The position numbers and the translations under genes are program-made. The notes beneath the pieces were generated by a model. It was not told where the DNA came from, made no database searches, and was given only the letters and a program-made list of their open reading frames with translations. Shown here one piece after another: positions 18,829-27,994 of a stretch of DNA of 64,000 nt (its first letter is position 1; the number at the start of each line of letters is the position of its first letter). The stretch covers positions 74,853 through 138,852 of the forward strand of contig CAZPKC010000003.1 of assembly GCA_964587125.1 (NCBI GenBank). The letters run 5' to 3'. The stretch comes from CAIXLI01 sp964587125. Lineage in GTDB: Bacteria; Pseudomonadota; Alphaproteobacteria; UBA9219.

Positions 18829-19668
18829 TTAGGCGTTATTTTGAGTGTGCGTTGCAACATCTTCCGGAGTTTTGCCTTGTTTTCTTAGATCCCGCAACGT
18901 CGCCGATAAATCTCGCTTGGCGTAACGGCGGCCTTCAGCATCCGTTACGATCGGGTGGTGATGATATTCCGGCGTCTCGAATCCCAAAAGGGCCTGCAAA
19001 AGCCTGTGAATGTGAGTCGCGGCGCATAAATCCTCCCCTCGCGTGACAAGCGTCACGTTTTGCAAATGATCGTCAACCGTGACGCTGAGATGATAGCTGG
19101 TCGCTACATCCTTTCGAGCCAGAACGACATCGCCGAACATTTCAGGATGCGCCTCGATTTTTCCGCGCGCGCGGTCATGCCAGAAAAGCGGGCCGGTCAG
19201 TTTTACAGCCGCTGCGACATCGAGCCTCCAATTCGCAACATCGCCTTGCGTAAGTTTTTCGGCGCGTTCGCGCTCAGATAAATATCGGCAGGTTCCTGGA
19301 TAAATAAGCGTTCCGTCTTCCGCATGCGGCGCGTTGACGGAACGTTGCGCCTCCTGCCCGATGTCGCGGCGCGTGCAGAAACAGGGATAAATCAAGCCCT
19401 TCCCGCGCAAAACATTCAGCGCGGCGGTATAATCGGCGAGGTGTTCGGATTGGCGGCGCACAGGTTCCGGCCATTTCAGACCGAGCCACGCCAAATCTTC
19501 GAATATCGCTTCCGTATATTCCGGTTTGCATCGGATAGGATCGATGTCCTCGATGCGGAGAAGAAAAGTCCCTCCCTCGGCAGCGCGCGCGGCGAATAAC
19601 GCCGAATACGCGTGGCCGAGATGAAGATAGCCCGTGGGGCTTGGGGCGAAGCGGGTCGTTAAAGGCAC
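18829..19668 (-). CDS. gluQ: Glutamyl-Q tRNA(Asp) synthetase
   Basis: Paralogue of the glutamyl-tRNA synthetase catalytic core that attaches glutamate to queuosine in tRNA-Asp. The 279-residue length lacks the anticodon-binding domain, as expected. The HIGH-like motif is APSPTGYLHLGHAYS (about 6-20). RIEDIDPIRCK follows, and YPCFCTRRD with YPGTCRYL supplies the zinc-binding Cys/Tyr positions. The KMSKS-equivalent is YAKRDLSATL (about 245). The next gene upstream on minus is lepA-linked and unrelated. No catalytic residue is obviously missing. Confidence 0.93.
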   Translation of the reverse strand: MPLTTRFAPSPTGYLHLGHAYSALFAARAAEGGTFLLRIEDIDPIRCKPEYTEAIFEDLAWLGLKWPEPVRRQSEHLADYTAALNVLRGKGLIYPCFCTRRDIGQEAQRSVNAPHAEDGTLIYPGTCRYLSERERAEKLTQGDVANWRLDVAAAVKLTGPLFWHDRARGKIEAHPEMFGDVVLARKDVATSYHLSVTVDDHLQNVTLVTRGEDLCAATHIHRLLQALLGFETPEYHHHPIVTDAEGRRYAKRDLSATLRDLRKQGKTPEDVATHTQNNA

Positions 19669-19677
19669 AAAACGTAT

Positions 19678-20241
19678 TTACAATGTTTCTTTATATAAAG
19701 AAACCGTATGAGCCGAAAGGGTGCGGAAAACATCGTCTCCCTGTTCTCCAAATCCCCATTCGGCATTGTGTTTCAACTGTTCTTGCCGTTCCGTTATGGA
19801 TTTTTGAGCCACTTCCAGAAATAAGTCCTTTAGACTGTTATAGGTTTCAACCGTTTTCGGCAGCGTGACCTTAAAGTAAAAACGATCTTGCGAACTTCCA
19901 AGCGAGCTACTGGAATTCATGCAACCAATTTCGCGCCAAGTTGCGGTTGCTTTCTCGTATTTTTCCACAACGAAGTTCTTCTTTCTCAAAAGAACCGCAA
20001 AATCTTTTACTGCCTCATTATAAGGCCACTTTTTAAAATCAGAATCGATTCCCAGCTCGCGAGTAATCCTCCAAGAGTCAACCTCGACATAGTATTCGGT
20101 CTCTTTTCCGGAACACAAATGCTTGTTTGATCTTGCCTCGCTGCTTGAAATATTTTTTACCCCAACCGCATTTCTGAAATATTCGCCTTCCACGACAAAA
20201 TAAGCGGTCATTATCGATTTAAGTTCTTCTTGCTCGGACAT
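19678..20241 (-). CDS. Hypothetical protein
   Basis: A 187-residue soluble protein that I do not recognise. It is charged, with Lys/Glu-rich segments (EAVKDFAVLLRKKNFVVEKYEKAT) and Ser repeats (NSSSSLGSSQD). No signal peptide or transmembrane helix is visible. Base use is AT-richer than gluQ and lepA on either side, and a 140-bp AT-rich gap separates it from lepA, which fits an inserted accessory gene. It ends 9 bp before gluQ starts. It could be species-restricted. Confidence 0.65.
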   Translation of the reverse strand: MSEQEELKSIMTAYFVVEGEYFRNAVGVKNISSSEARSNKHLCSGKETEYYVEVDSWRITRELGIDSDFKKWPYNEAVKDFAVLLRKKNFVVEKYEKATATWREIGCMNSSSSLGSSQDRFYFKVTLPKTVETYNSLKDLFLEVAQKSITERQEQLKHNAEWGFGEQGDDVFRTLSAHTVSLYKETL

Positions 20242-20381
20242 ATCCGTCTCCGTGAAATAAATGGTTTAAATTTTAAAAATCCCGCCTTATTGGCTTTTTA
20301 GTTCATTTTTCCCTATTTTTAAAGTGTAACAATACTTTCATGAAAAACTTATCCGTTAACCATGTTTACATGCGCATTTGA

Positions 20382-22187
20382 CTATTTGTCGTCGCCCATC
20401 TTCAACGCCGCGATGAATGCCGCTTGCGGAATTTCGACTTCGCCGAACTGGCGCATGCGCTTCTTGCCTTCTTTTTGCTTGTCGAGGAGCTTGCGTTTAC
20501 GGCTGATATCGCCGCCGTAGCACTTCGCCGTCACGTCCTTGCGCAAAGCCGAGATCGTCTCACGCGCGATGACGCGGCCTCCAATAGCAGCCTGAATGGC
20601 GATTTTGAACAAATGCTTCGGGATGAGGTCTTTCAGCCGTTCGCACAAAATGCGCCCGCGCCCTTCGGCGTTGGCGCGATGAACGATGATGCCTAAGGCA
20701 TCGACCGCTTCGCCGTTGACCAAGATCGACATATTGACGAGATCGCCGTCGCGGTATCCTTCGAGCGTATAGTCGAAGCTCGCGTAGCCGCGGCTGATCG
20801 ACTTCAGGCGGTCGTAAAAATCGAACACGACTTCGTTGAGCGGCAGTTTATAAATCAGCATCGCGCGCGTGCCGACGTACGTGAGTTCCACCTGCTCGCC
20901 GCGCCTGTCGTTACAGAGCGCCAAAATATTTCCGAGATAATCGTCCGGCGTCAGGATGGTCGCTTTGATCCACGGCTCTTCGATGCGCTCGATATAAGTG
21001 GGATCGGGCATGTCGGCGGGATTGTGCAGTTCCTTGACGGCGCCGTTCGTCAGATGGACTTTATAAATGACCGAAGGCGCGGTTGTGATGAGGTTCAGGT
21101 CAAACTCGCGCTCGAGACGCTCTTGAATGATTTCGAGATGCAAGAGTCCCAAAAAGCCGCAGCGGAATCCGAAACCCAAGGCCACCGAACTTTCCGGCTC
21201 GAACTTGAAGCTCGCGTCGTTGAGCGCCAGTTTACCCAAGGATTCCCGCAAGTGCTCGAAATCCGCCGCATCGACCGGAAACAAGCCGCAAAACACGACC
21301 GGAACGGAGGGTTTGAATCCGGGCAAAGGTTTATCCGCCGGATTTTTTTCGTCGGTGATCGTATCGCCGACCTTGGTGTCGCTGATTTGCTTGATGCCCG
21401 CCGTGATGAAACCGACTTCGCCGGCGCTGAGTTCGCCCGTTTCGATTTTTTTGGGCGTGAAAATCCCCACGTGGTCGAGGTCGCGCACGGCGCCCGTCGC
21501 CATAAAGCGCACCTTTTCGCCTTTTTTCAACGCGCCGTCCACGACTCGCACAAGAACGACGACGCCAAGATAGGAATCGTACCAGCTGTCGATCAAAAGA
21601 GCTTTCAGCGGCGCATCTAAATTTCCCTTGGGCGCGGGCAAGCGCGTCACAATCGCTTCCAGAACCTTATCGACCCCGAGTCCCGTCTTCGCGGAAATCA
21701 AAACCGCGTTCGAGGCGTCAAGGCCGATCACGTCTTCGATTTGCTCTTTCACGCGTTCGGGCTCAGCCGCAGGAAGATCGATCTTGTTCAGAACCGGGAT
21801 GATTTCGTGATTGTTGTCGATCGCCTGATAAACGTTCGCAAGCGTTTGCGCCTCGACGCCCTGCGAGGCATCCACCACCAAGATCGATCCTTCGCACGCC
21901 GCCAGAGAACGGCTGACTTCGTAAGCGAAGTCCACGTGCCCGGGAGTGTCCATCAAATTCAATTGATACGTTTCGCCGTCCTTGGCCTTATAGGTCAGGC
22001 GCACGGTCTGCGCCTTGATCGTAATACCGCGTTCGCGTTCGATGTCCATGTTGTCGAGCATCTGCTCGCGCATCTCGCGCGCTTCGACCGCGCCGCAGCT
22101 TTGGATCAACCGGTCGGCTAAAGTCGATTTGCCGTGGTCGATATGCGCGATGATCGAAAAATTACGAATATGGGACTGATCTGTCAT
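20382..22187 (-). CDS. lepA: Elongation factor 4 (LepA)
   Basis: Ribosome-associated GTPase related to EF-G; 601 residues. G1 is AHIDHGKSTLADRL (about 14-27), G3 DTPGHVDFAYEV, G4 NKIDLP and G5 SAKTG. The LepA-specific C-terminal domain is present, with DLIPKHLFKIAIQAAIGGRVIAR and KRKLLDKQKEGKKRMRQFG. The ATG at 22187 is preferred to the upstream TTG (22199) because GGAAG lies 5 bases before it. It probably has its own promoter in the 108-bp gap after pgeF. Confidence 0.97.
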   Translation of the reverse strand: MTDQSHIRNFSIIAHIDHGKSTLADRLIQSCGAVEAREMREQMLDNMDIERERGITIKAQTVRLTYKAKDGETYQLNLMDTPGHVDFAYEVSRSLAACEGSILVVDASQGVEAQTLANVYQAIDNNHEIIPVLNKIDLPAAEPERVKEQIEDVIGLDASNAVLISAKTGLGVDKVLEAIVTRLPAPKGNLDAPLKALLIDSWYDSYLGVVVLVRVVDGALKKGEKVRFMATGAVRDLDHVGIFTPKKIETGELSAGEVGFITAGIKQISDTKVGDTITDEKNPADKPLPGFKPSVPVVFCGLFPVDAADFEHLRESLGKLALNDASFKFEPESSVALGFGFRCGFLGLLHLEIIQERLEREFDLNLITTAPSVIYKVHLTNGAVKELHNPADMPDPTYIERIEEPWIKATILTPDDYLGNILALCNDRRGEQVELTYVGTRAMLIYKLPLNEVVFDFYDRLKSISRGYASFDYTLEGYRDGDLVNMSILVNGEAVDALGIIVHRANAEGRGRILCERLKDLIPKHLFKIAIQAAIGGRVIARETISALRKDVTAKCYGGDISRKRKLLDKQKEGKKRMRQFGEVEIPQAAFIAALKMGDDK

Positions 22188-22295
22188 AAATTCTTCCAAC
22201 CTTATATCAGGAGCGTGGTTTGAGCATACACGCCCTGCAAATTCAAGATAACTCGCGTGATTAAAGGAAGTTTGCCGTAAACAAACGCTTTATCG

Positions 22296-23045
22296 TCAAT
22301 TCAAAACGATGGCCGATATCAAGCGTCCCGCGCATTTTTCCCCGCGCAGGGTTGAGTAACGATAACTGAAAAAACGGTCGGGATCGGCGCATGTGTCGAA
22401 GGGCACGGATTCTATTAGGCCTATGCCGAGATTGTTTAGCTTGTTTATAATATATCCTTGTAAATCAAAAAGATATTTGCCGTTTTTAATGTTTTGCATA
22501 AAGAAGCGTTCGTTCGACTTATTTTCGGCCAGAAAAGGCATGGGAAATTCGGGGCCGACTTCATAGGATTTTTGTCCGATACACGGTCCCAGCGCCGCAT
22601 GAATACATCTCCTTTGCGCGCCGAGTTTTTCCATCGCCTTCAGCGTATTTTCCAAAACTCCGCCAAGCGCGCCGCGCCAGCCTGCGTGCGCCGCGCCGAT
22701 GACGGGAAGATTGGACGCAGCCAGCAAAACGGGCGCGCAATCCGCCGTTAAAATACCCAAGGCAATACCGGATTTATTCGTGACCATGGCGTCGGCCTCG
22801 GGGGCATTTTGGAATTCCCAAATATCGCCGACCGTCACGACATCCGGCGAATGGATTTGACGGCAGCATAAAAGATTCTGCGGTAAAACCTTGAAATACG
22901 CGGCAACGCTTGCCCGCGCGGAAATTGCTTCTTGCATCGTTTTCGCTTCGGAAAAACTTTGGTTTTCCCAAGAGCGCGTGAAGAAAGCGTGCTTCGCGCC
23001 CGAAAGCGCGGTCAGATTGCCGGCAAAAAGAACTTCATCGGACAT
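22296..23045 (-). CDS. pgeF: Peptidoglycan editing factor PgeF (YfiH/DUF152, polyphenol-oxidase-like)
   Basis: A 249-residue protein of the YfiH/laccase-domain family, described as removing misincorporated L-Ser from muropeptide precursors. Metal-site motifs are visible: CCRQIHSPDVVTV, LTADCAPVLLAA, GAAHAGWRGALGG and AALGPCIGQKSYEVG, containing the conserved His and Cys residues. The C-terminus FSYRYSTLRGEKCAGRLISAIVL (about 227-249) is typical. It lies upstream of lepA on the same strand and is divergent from hpnB. The older laccase naming is probably wrong for most members. Confidence 0.93.
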   Translation of the reverse strand: MSDEVLFAGNLTALSGAKHAFFTRSWENQSFSEAKTMQEAISARASVAAYFKVLPQNLLCCRQIHSPDVVTVGDIWEFQNAPEADAMVTNKSGIALGILTADCAPVLLAASNLPVIGAAHAGWRGALGGVLENTLKAMEKLGAQRRCIHAALGPCIGQKSYEVGPEFPMPFLAENKSNERFFMQNIKNGKYLFDLQGYIINKLNNLGIGLIESVPFDTCADPDRFFSYRYSTLRGEKCAGRLISAIVLN

Positions 23046-23179
23046 GATAAATCATTCACGAGAGAAAACCGCGTCAGCGTATAAGCAAAAGCATCCTTTC
23101 ACAAGCCAAAGGTTTCGGCTGATCGCCCTTTAAAAATGGATGCTCTTGCGCGTCGTTCATAATCCGAATAAAAATCCTT

Positions 23180-24310
23180 ATGCTTATCTTTTCCCTTTCA
23201 GGCGTTGCCGCCCTTGCCGCATGGGTTTATCTGGCTTTCGCGCACGGATGTTTCTGGAAACCTTTGTTGCCGGAAAGAGGCGATGCTCTGGCTAGCTTTC
23301 CCTCCGTCGATATCGTCGTTCCGGCGCGAAACGAAGCCGACGTTTTGCCGCAAACCCTGCCTTCGCTTCTGGCGCAGGACTATGCGGGCGCTTGGCATAT
23401 TATTCTGGTTGACGATCACAGCAACGACGGAACGGGGGATATCGCGCGAAACATCGCCGCCAATTTAGGCAAAGCCAGCCATTTGAGCGTCGTTTCCGCC
23501 CCCGATTTGCGCGAGGGGTGGAGCGGCAAAGTCTCCGCAATGAACGAAGGCGCGCAACGCAGCCATGCCGATTTTATTTTGTTCGCCGACGCCGATATCC
23601 GCCACCCTATCCATAGTTTGAAAGAACTGGCGGCGCGGATAACGGACAAAAAACTCGATCTTGTTTCGCGGATGGTCAAATTAAATTGCGAGAGTTTCGC
23701 GGAAAAATTCCTTATTCCCGCCTTCGTGTTTTTCTTTGAATTGTTGTATCCCTTTCGCCGCGCAGGCAATCCGAAATCGCGCACGGCTGCCGCGGCTGGA
23801 GGCGCAATGCTGGTTCGGAAAGCGATGCTGGACAAAATCGGAGGATTGGCTCGCATCAAATCAGCTTTGATCGACGATTGCAGCCTTGCGAAGGCGATTA
23901 AAGGCGCGGGCGGAAAAATCGAATTGACTCTCGCTAACAATATCGAAAGCCTGCGCTCTTATCCGCATATAAGCGACGTTTGGCGCATGATCGCGCGGAC
24001 GGCCTACACCCAATTGCGGCATTCTCCGTTTCTGCTGGTCGGAACGGTTATCGGATTGGCTTTTTTATTTCTTTTGCCTTTGCTTCTTTTTCTGTTCGCG
24101 CCGACGCTTACGGCTTTGCTGGCCGGATTTTTCGCATGCGTTCTGACGGCGGCGCTTTATGCCCCGATGGTCAAATTCTATCATTTACAATGGGTTTGGG
24201 CGTTGACTTTACCTGCCGCTGCTTTCATCTATGCTGCTGCGACGATAGACTCCGCGATCCTTTATCATCAGGGGAAGGGCGGCCAATGGAAAGGCCGCGC
24301 GCATTCATGA
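23180..24310 (+). CDS. hpnB: Hopanoid biosynthesis-associated glycosyltransferase HpnB
   Basis: A 376-residue GT2 enzyme with an N-terminal membrane anchor (about 1-22) and C-terminal hydrophobic segments at about 290-365. The catalytic domain shows VDIVVPARNEADVLPQTL, LVDDHSNDGTGDIA, and the metal-binding DADI in FILFADADIRHP. GLARIKSALIDDCSLAKAI is typical of HpnB. It heads the cluster, and its stop overlaps the hpnC start by 4 bp (ATGA). HpnB is found with squalene synthesis genes, but its exact product is not settled. No clear Shine-Dalgarno precedes the ATG. Confidence 0.92.
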   Translation: MLIFSLSGVAALAAWVYLAFAHGCFWKPLLPERGDALASFPSVDIVVPARNEADVLPQTLPSLLAQDYAGAWHIILVDDHSNDGTGDIARNIAANLGKASHLSVVSAPDLREGWSGKVSAMNEGAQRSHADFILFADADIRHPIHSLKELAARITDKKLDLVSRMVKLNCESFAEKFLIPAFVFFFELLYPFRRAGNPKSRTAAAAGGAMLVRKAMLDKIGGLARIKSALIDDCSLAKAIKGAGGKIELTLANNIESLRSYPHISDVWRMIARTAYTQLRHSPFLLVGTVIGLAFLFLLPLLLFLFAPTLTALLAGFFACVLTAALYAPMVKFYHLQWVWALTLPAAAFIYAAATIDSAILYHQGKGGQWKGRAHS

Positions 24311-25143
24311 CGGCAGACACTTTCGATACCGCAAGCGGCAAAGGACGCAAAACCGAGAATTTTCCGGTCGGGTCGTTTTTGATACGCCCCGATTTGCGGC
24401 CGCATATTCATGCCTTTTATGATTTTGCCCGCGCCGCCGACGACATCAGCGACCACCCCCTGCTTGACGCGAAGGAAAAAGTCTCGCGGCTTGAGAAATT
24501 CGCGGTTACTCTTCTCGACGATAAAAACAACGACATCCAACCCGCCGTCAAGCTGCGCAAAAGTCTGCGTCAAACCGGCGTCTCGCCGCAGCACGGCCTC
24601 GATCTTCTGACGGCCTTCAAACGCGATGCGACTCAATTGCGCTACCGCGATTGGTATGACTTGATCGACTATTGCAATTTTTCTGCGGCTCCCGTCGGAA
24701 GGCATGTGCTGGCGCTTCACGGCATTGGAGAAAAAGCATGGAAGGCCAACGACGCTTTATGCAATGCCTTGCAAATCATCAACCATATTCAGGATTGCGC
24801 CGACGATTACCGCGAATTGGATCGCGTCTACATTCCCGAAGATATGTTGGCGGCTCATGGCGCGCGCGCGGAGGATTTATCGTGCGAAGCGTCCCCCATG
24901 CGTTTAACCGCGACTTTCTATGCGATGTTCGAGCGTCTTGATCCGATGCTTCGGGATGCCCGTGCTTTGCCGCGCCAGATTTCCGACGGGCGCCTCCGAA
25001 CCGAAACCTCCGTCATTTGCGCGCTCGCGGAATCGCTTGTGGCTTTGCTCCGAAGAAGCGATCCTTTGCGCGACGATGTGAAGCTCGGAAAAATTTCCGC
25101 TTTTTTCGCAACGCTGATCGGTATCGCAAGGGCTTGGGTATGA
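24307..25143 (+). CDS. hpnC: Presqualene/hydroxysqualene-type synthase HpnC
   Basis: A trans-isoprenyl diphosphate synthase of the HpnC type, acting in the HpnCDE route from farnesyl diphosphate to squalene; 278 residues. The first Asp-rich motif is FARAADDISDHP (about 37-48), the second YRELDRVYIPEDML with preceding NHIQDCADDY. An in-frame ATG at 24286 with GGGAAGGG seven bases upstream is an alternative start that adds 7 residues; the ATGA overlap with hpnB supports 24307. The stop overlaps hpnD. Confidence 0.92.
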   Translation: MTADTFDTASGKGRKTENFPVGSFLIRPDLRPHIHAFYDFARAADDISDHPLLDAKEKVSRLEKFAVTLLDDKNNDIQPAVKLRKSLRQTGVSPQHGLDLLTAFKRDATQLRYRDWYDLIDYCNFSAAPVGRHVLALHGIGEKAWKANDALCNALQIINHIQDCADDYRELDRVYIPEDMLAAHGARAEDLSCEASPMRLTATFYAMFERLDPMLRDARALPRQISDGRLRTETSVICALAESLVALLRRSDPLRDDVKLGKISAFFATLIGIARAWV

Positions 25144-25988
25144 CGCCCTTCTCGTATCAAGAGGCTATCGACCAGGTCAAAACGCAAGTCGCCGCGTCGC
25201 GCACGTCTTTCCGCGCTGGCATGGCGGCGTTGCCCAAGGAACGGCGCGAGGGAATGTACGCCCTTTACGCCTTCTGCCGCGCCGTCGACGATATCGCGGA
25301 TGAAAGTCCGTCGCCCGAAATCGCCGCGCGCGAACTGCAAGCGTGGCGCGTTCGCATCTCGGATGTTTTTAAAAGCTACCCGTGCTGCGCGATCACGACC
25401 GCCCTTTTGCCCGCTATTCGCAAATTCGATCTTAACGAGAAAGATTTTCAGGAAATCATCGACGGGATGGAGATGGATTCTCAGGCGATTGTAGCTCCCG
25501 ATTATGCGACGCTCGATTTATACTGCGACCGCGTCGCAAGCGCCGTCGGCAGAATCTCCATCCGGATTTTCGGCGACGCCGGAGAGGAGGCGGTCAAAGT
25601 CGCGCATCATTTGGGACGCGCCCTGCAACTGACCAACATTCTGCGCGATTTGTCCGAAGATGCGGGACGCGGACGGCTTTATCTCCCGCGCGAATTGCTT
25701 GAAAAACACGGCGTAGCCTCGCGCGATCCGATGGAAGTTTTGAAAATGCCTCAACTTCCGGCCGTTTGCCGCGATTTGGGCGTTCGCGCGCGGGACCATT
25801 ACGGGGAAGCCGACGCCTTCATGAATAAATGCTATGCCCCCGCGATGCGCCCTGCCCGCATCATGCGAAGCTACTATGGCGCGATTTTAGACAGGCTGAT
25901 CGAAGCGAATTGGCGCAATCCCTCCGCGCGCGTTACGTTGCCAAAATGGGAAAAGATCATCCTGCTTCTTAAAGGCTTTTTTACATGA
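25140..25988 (+). CDS. hpnD: Presqualene diphosphate synthase HpnD
   Basis: A 282-residue enzyme condensing two farnesyl diphosphates to presqualene diphosphate. Substrate-binding Asp motifs are FCRAVDDIADE (about 43-53) and NILRDLSEDAGRGRLYLP (about 167-184). The longer frame starting at 25017 lies inside hpnC and is not supported. Both ends overlap neighbours by 4 bp (ATGA with hpnC and with hpnE), which indicates a tightly coupled operon. Identity rests on gene order as well as sequence, because HpnC and HpnD are paralogues. Confidence 0.93.
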   Translation: MTPFSYQEAIDQVKTQVAASRTSFRAGMAALPKERREGMYALYAFCRAVDDIADESPSPEIAARELQAWRVRISDVFKSYPCCAITTALLPAIRKFDLNEKDFQEIIDGMEMDSQAIVAPDYATLDLYCDRVASAVGRISIRIFGDAGEEAVKVAHHLGRALQLTNILRDLSEDAGRGRLYLPRELLEKHGVASRDPMEVLKMPQLPAVCRDLGVRARDHYGEADAFMNKCYAPAMRPARIMRSYYGAILDRLIEANWRNPSARVTLPKWEKIILLLKGFFT

Positions 25989-27235
25989 CGGACCGGCATG
26001 TCCATATCATCGGCGCGGGCCTCGCCGGACTATCGGCCGCCTTGCAGCTTTGCCTTTTGGGAGAAAAAGTCACCCTTTACGAAGCCGCTCCCTTCGCCGG
26101 AGGGCGATGCCGTTCCTTTCTCGACCGCGATCTCGGCTGCCGCATCGACAACGGCAATCACCTTGTTTTATCCGGCAACGCCGCCGTGCAACATTATTTA
26201 TTTTTGACCGGAGCGCTCGATACGATGGGAGGCTTGGGCGAACCTTTGTTTCCCTTCGTCGATCTTACCAGCGGCAAGAAATGGACGATCAAGATGAACA
26301 AGGGACCTGTTCCCTGGTGGATCTTCGACAAAAATCGCCGCGTGCCGGATACGAATCTTACGGATTATCTGTCGGTATTGCGCGTCATGCTCGCGGGAAA
26401 AAACGGCACGCTGAAGGGGTTGGCCGGAAACAAAAATAATCTATACACCCGTTTCTGGGAGCCTTTGATCGTCGGCGCATTGAATACGGAACCGGAAATC
26501 GCTTCGGCTCATTTACTGCGCAACGTCCTTGTGCAGAGCTTTGGGGCGGGCGGCGATGCGTGCATCCCGCTCATTCCTAAAATCGGGCTGTCGGAGACTT
26601 TTATCACGCCCTGCCTTAATGTTTTGCGCCAGCACGGTGCCGAAATAAAATATTATCATCGCCTGCGTTCGATGTTGTGGGAAGGCGACTGCGTGCGCGA
26701 ACTCGATTTCAATAACAAGACCGTCGAACTGGCTCCCAATGACTGGGTCATTCTGGCTCTTCCTGCCTGGTTTATGCGCGAAATTCTGCCCGAAGTTCCG
26801 ACGCCGACCGAATTCCGCTCCATCCTCAACGCGCATTTTCGCATCCCCACGCCGGTTATCGAAGACGGTTTCACGGGCGTTATCGGCGGTTATTCCGAAT
26901 GGATTTTTGTTCGGAACGGTCTTGTTTCCGTCACTATCAGTTGCGCGGAACGCTTCAAAAACATTCCGACGCGCGACATGGCCAAGCTTGTGTGGGAGGA
27001 AGTCGCGACAGTATTGCATCTCGATCCTAAGCCCGTGCCATACCGTATCTTTTTAGAAAAATACGCGACGATCGCCGCTACGCCGGAGCAGGATTCCCTC
27101 CGTCCTCCTTTTTATACGGGTTGGAAAAACGTGGCTCTGGCGGGTGAATGGACCGCCACCGGCCTTCCTTCGACGATTGAAGGAGCCCTGCGCTCGGGCA
27201 TGAAAGCCGCGCAAGTCGCAATGAGATGGAAATAA
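25985..27235 (+). CDS. hpnE: Hydroxysqualene dehydroxylase HpnE
   Basis: A 416-residue FAD-dependent amine-oxidase-fold enzyme that reduces hydroxysqualene to squalene in the HpnCDE pathway. The N-terminal Rossmann fold is IIGAGLAGLSAALQLCLLG (about 6-24) followed by the acidic residue at the end of the second strand (TLYEAAPFAGGRCRS). The C-terminal FAD motif is VALAGEWTATGLPSTIEGAL (about 379-398). The squalene-hopene cyclase gene that often follows is not in the window. A minus-strand terminator hairpin begins just after the stop. Confidence 0.94.
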   Translation: MTDRHVHIIGAGLAGLSAALQLCLLGEKVTLYEAAPFAGGRCRSFLDRDLGCRIDNGNHLVLSGNAAVQHYLFLTGALDTMGGLGEPLFPFVDLTSGKKWTIKMNKGPVPWWIFDKNRRVPDTNLTDYLSVLRVMLAGKNGTLKGLAGNKNNLYTRFWEPLIVGALNTEPEIASAHLLRNVLVQSFGAGGDACIPLIPKIGLSETFITPCLNVLRQHGAEIKYYHRLRSMLWEGDCVRELDFNNKTVELAPNDWVILALPAWFMREILPEVPTPTEFRSILNAHFRIPTPVIEDGFTGVIGGYSEWIFVRNGLVSVTISCAERFKNIPTRDMAKLVWEEVATVLHLDPKPVPYRIFLEKYATIAATPEQDSLRPPFYTGWKNVALAGEWTATGLPSTIEGALRSGMKAAQVAMRWK

Positions 27236-27272
27236 AAAAGCACTCAGGGAAGAAATTCTCCTCCTTGAATGC
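27234..27272 (-). terminator. Probable terminator for the gcrA transcript
   Basis: Read on the minus strand, an imperfect hairpin (arms 27240-27252 and about 27260-27272, with GCA/TGC ends and a few mismatches) is followed by a run of six T (27239-27234). It lies after a structured stretch downstream of gcrA. On plus, hpnE ends at 27235 without a U run, so minus is preferred. Confidence 0.5.
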
Positions 27273-27289
27273 TGCGTTCTGTTTCTTAT

Positions 27290-27456
27290 GCCAGCGGGCC
27301 CATGAAATCCGACTTGCCGTCTGACTTCGCTCGCTCTGCGCCTCGCCTGTCGCTTGCCGGGCTAACCGTGTTGTTACTAACGGGTTCTACAGTCCGGCGA
27401 GCGGCAGGCTTTACGCAACCGTTCGTGACCTAAGCAAGTCGCTTCAAGCGCTGGTT
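27290..27456 (-). ncRNA. Structured RNA candidate in the 3' region of gcrA
   Basis: About 170 bases between gcrA and hpnE form a long nested rod. CCAGCG (27291-27296) pairs with CGCTGG (27449-27454), and CGACTTGC (about 27310) with GCAAGTCG (about 27434). GCCTGTCGCTTGCCGG (27345-27360) pairs with CCGGCGAGCGGCAGGC (27394-27409) over 16 bp with G-U pairs, with a central bubble between. The closing stem, bubble and terminal stem recall 6S-type RNA, but family and strand are not established. Minus is preferred because the only good U run follows on that strand. It could also be a 3'-UTR RNA of gcrA. Confidence 0.4.
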
Positions 27457-27460
27457 TGTA

Positions 27461-27994
27461 TTAATGCGTCGTTTCGTCGTTGTTGGAAGCGCCGCGCGTG
27501 CGCTTGCCGACGTTTTGATAAGCGACGCGGGCATGATCGACGCAATAGGGCAATCCTTCGTGCGCAACGCATCCGCAGAAGCGGAAATCGGGAGAACGTG
27601 GATCCCCAACAGGCCAACGGCAATGGCGATCGCCTGCCTTGGTCATCGCAATACCCTCGCTACGCACCGCGCCCCCTATTCCCTCCAAAGAGCGGAAAAT
27701 ATCCCTTGCCGTCGGAAGAACACGCATCGAAGCTGTCGTGGAAGGCGCCGGTCCCATAGGCAAATGCCTGAGCATCCGCTTGCGGCTCGATTTGATCGCG
27801 ACCATGCCGCCCGTGGCCATTTGCAGCCCCGTCCCCGGCGTTTCCGCAGATTTTTGAGCCGACAGCTTCAGGCGGTGCGCTTTGCCGATAACCGCGTTGC
27901 GGGTTAAACCCCCGATGTGTTCGGCAATTTCGCTGGCGCTATGATGCCCCCACATATCCTTAAGCATCTGAATTTTTTGCTCGGTCCATGTCAT
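27461..27994 (-). CDS. gcrA: GcrA cell-cycle regulator
   Basis: Alphaproteobacterial sigma70-dependent regulator that acts at promoters carrying CcrM-methylated GANTC. The 177-residue form from the ATG at 27994 starts MTWTEQKIQMLKDMW, the typical GcrA N-terminus (HTH region with LTRNAVIGKAHRLKL), with AGGAGAG about 10 bases upstream. The longer frame to 28063 adds 23 unlikely residues. The C-terminal domain has CRWPVGDPRSPDFRFCG then LPYCVDHARVAYQ, as in GcrA. Upstream are DnaA boxes and paired GANTC sites, matching the known DnaA-to-GcrA circuit of Caulobacter. It is transcribed toward a structured stretch and terminator. Confidence 0.94.
   Translation of the reverse strand: MTWTEQKIQMLKDMWGHHSASEIAEHIGGLTRNAVIGKAHRLKLSAQKSAETPGTGLQMATGGMVAIKSSRKRMLRHLPMGPAPSTTASMRVLPTARDIFRSLEGIGGAVRSEGIAMTKAGDRHCRWPVGDPRSPDFRFCGCVAHEGLPYCVDHARVAYQNVGKRTRGASNNDETTH

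Noticed and set aside
23980..24306. N-terminal extension of HpnC inside hpnB
   Set aside because: The extra residues are out of family, and the ATGA overlap at 24307 gives the usual start.
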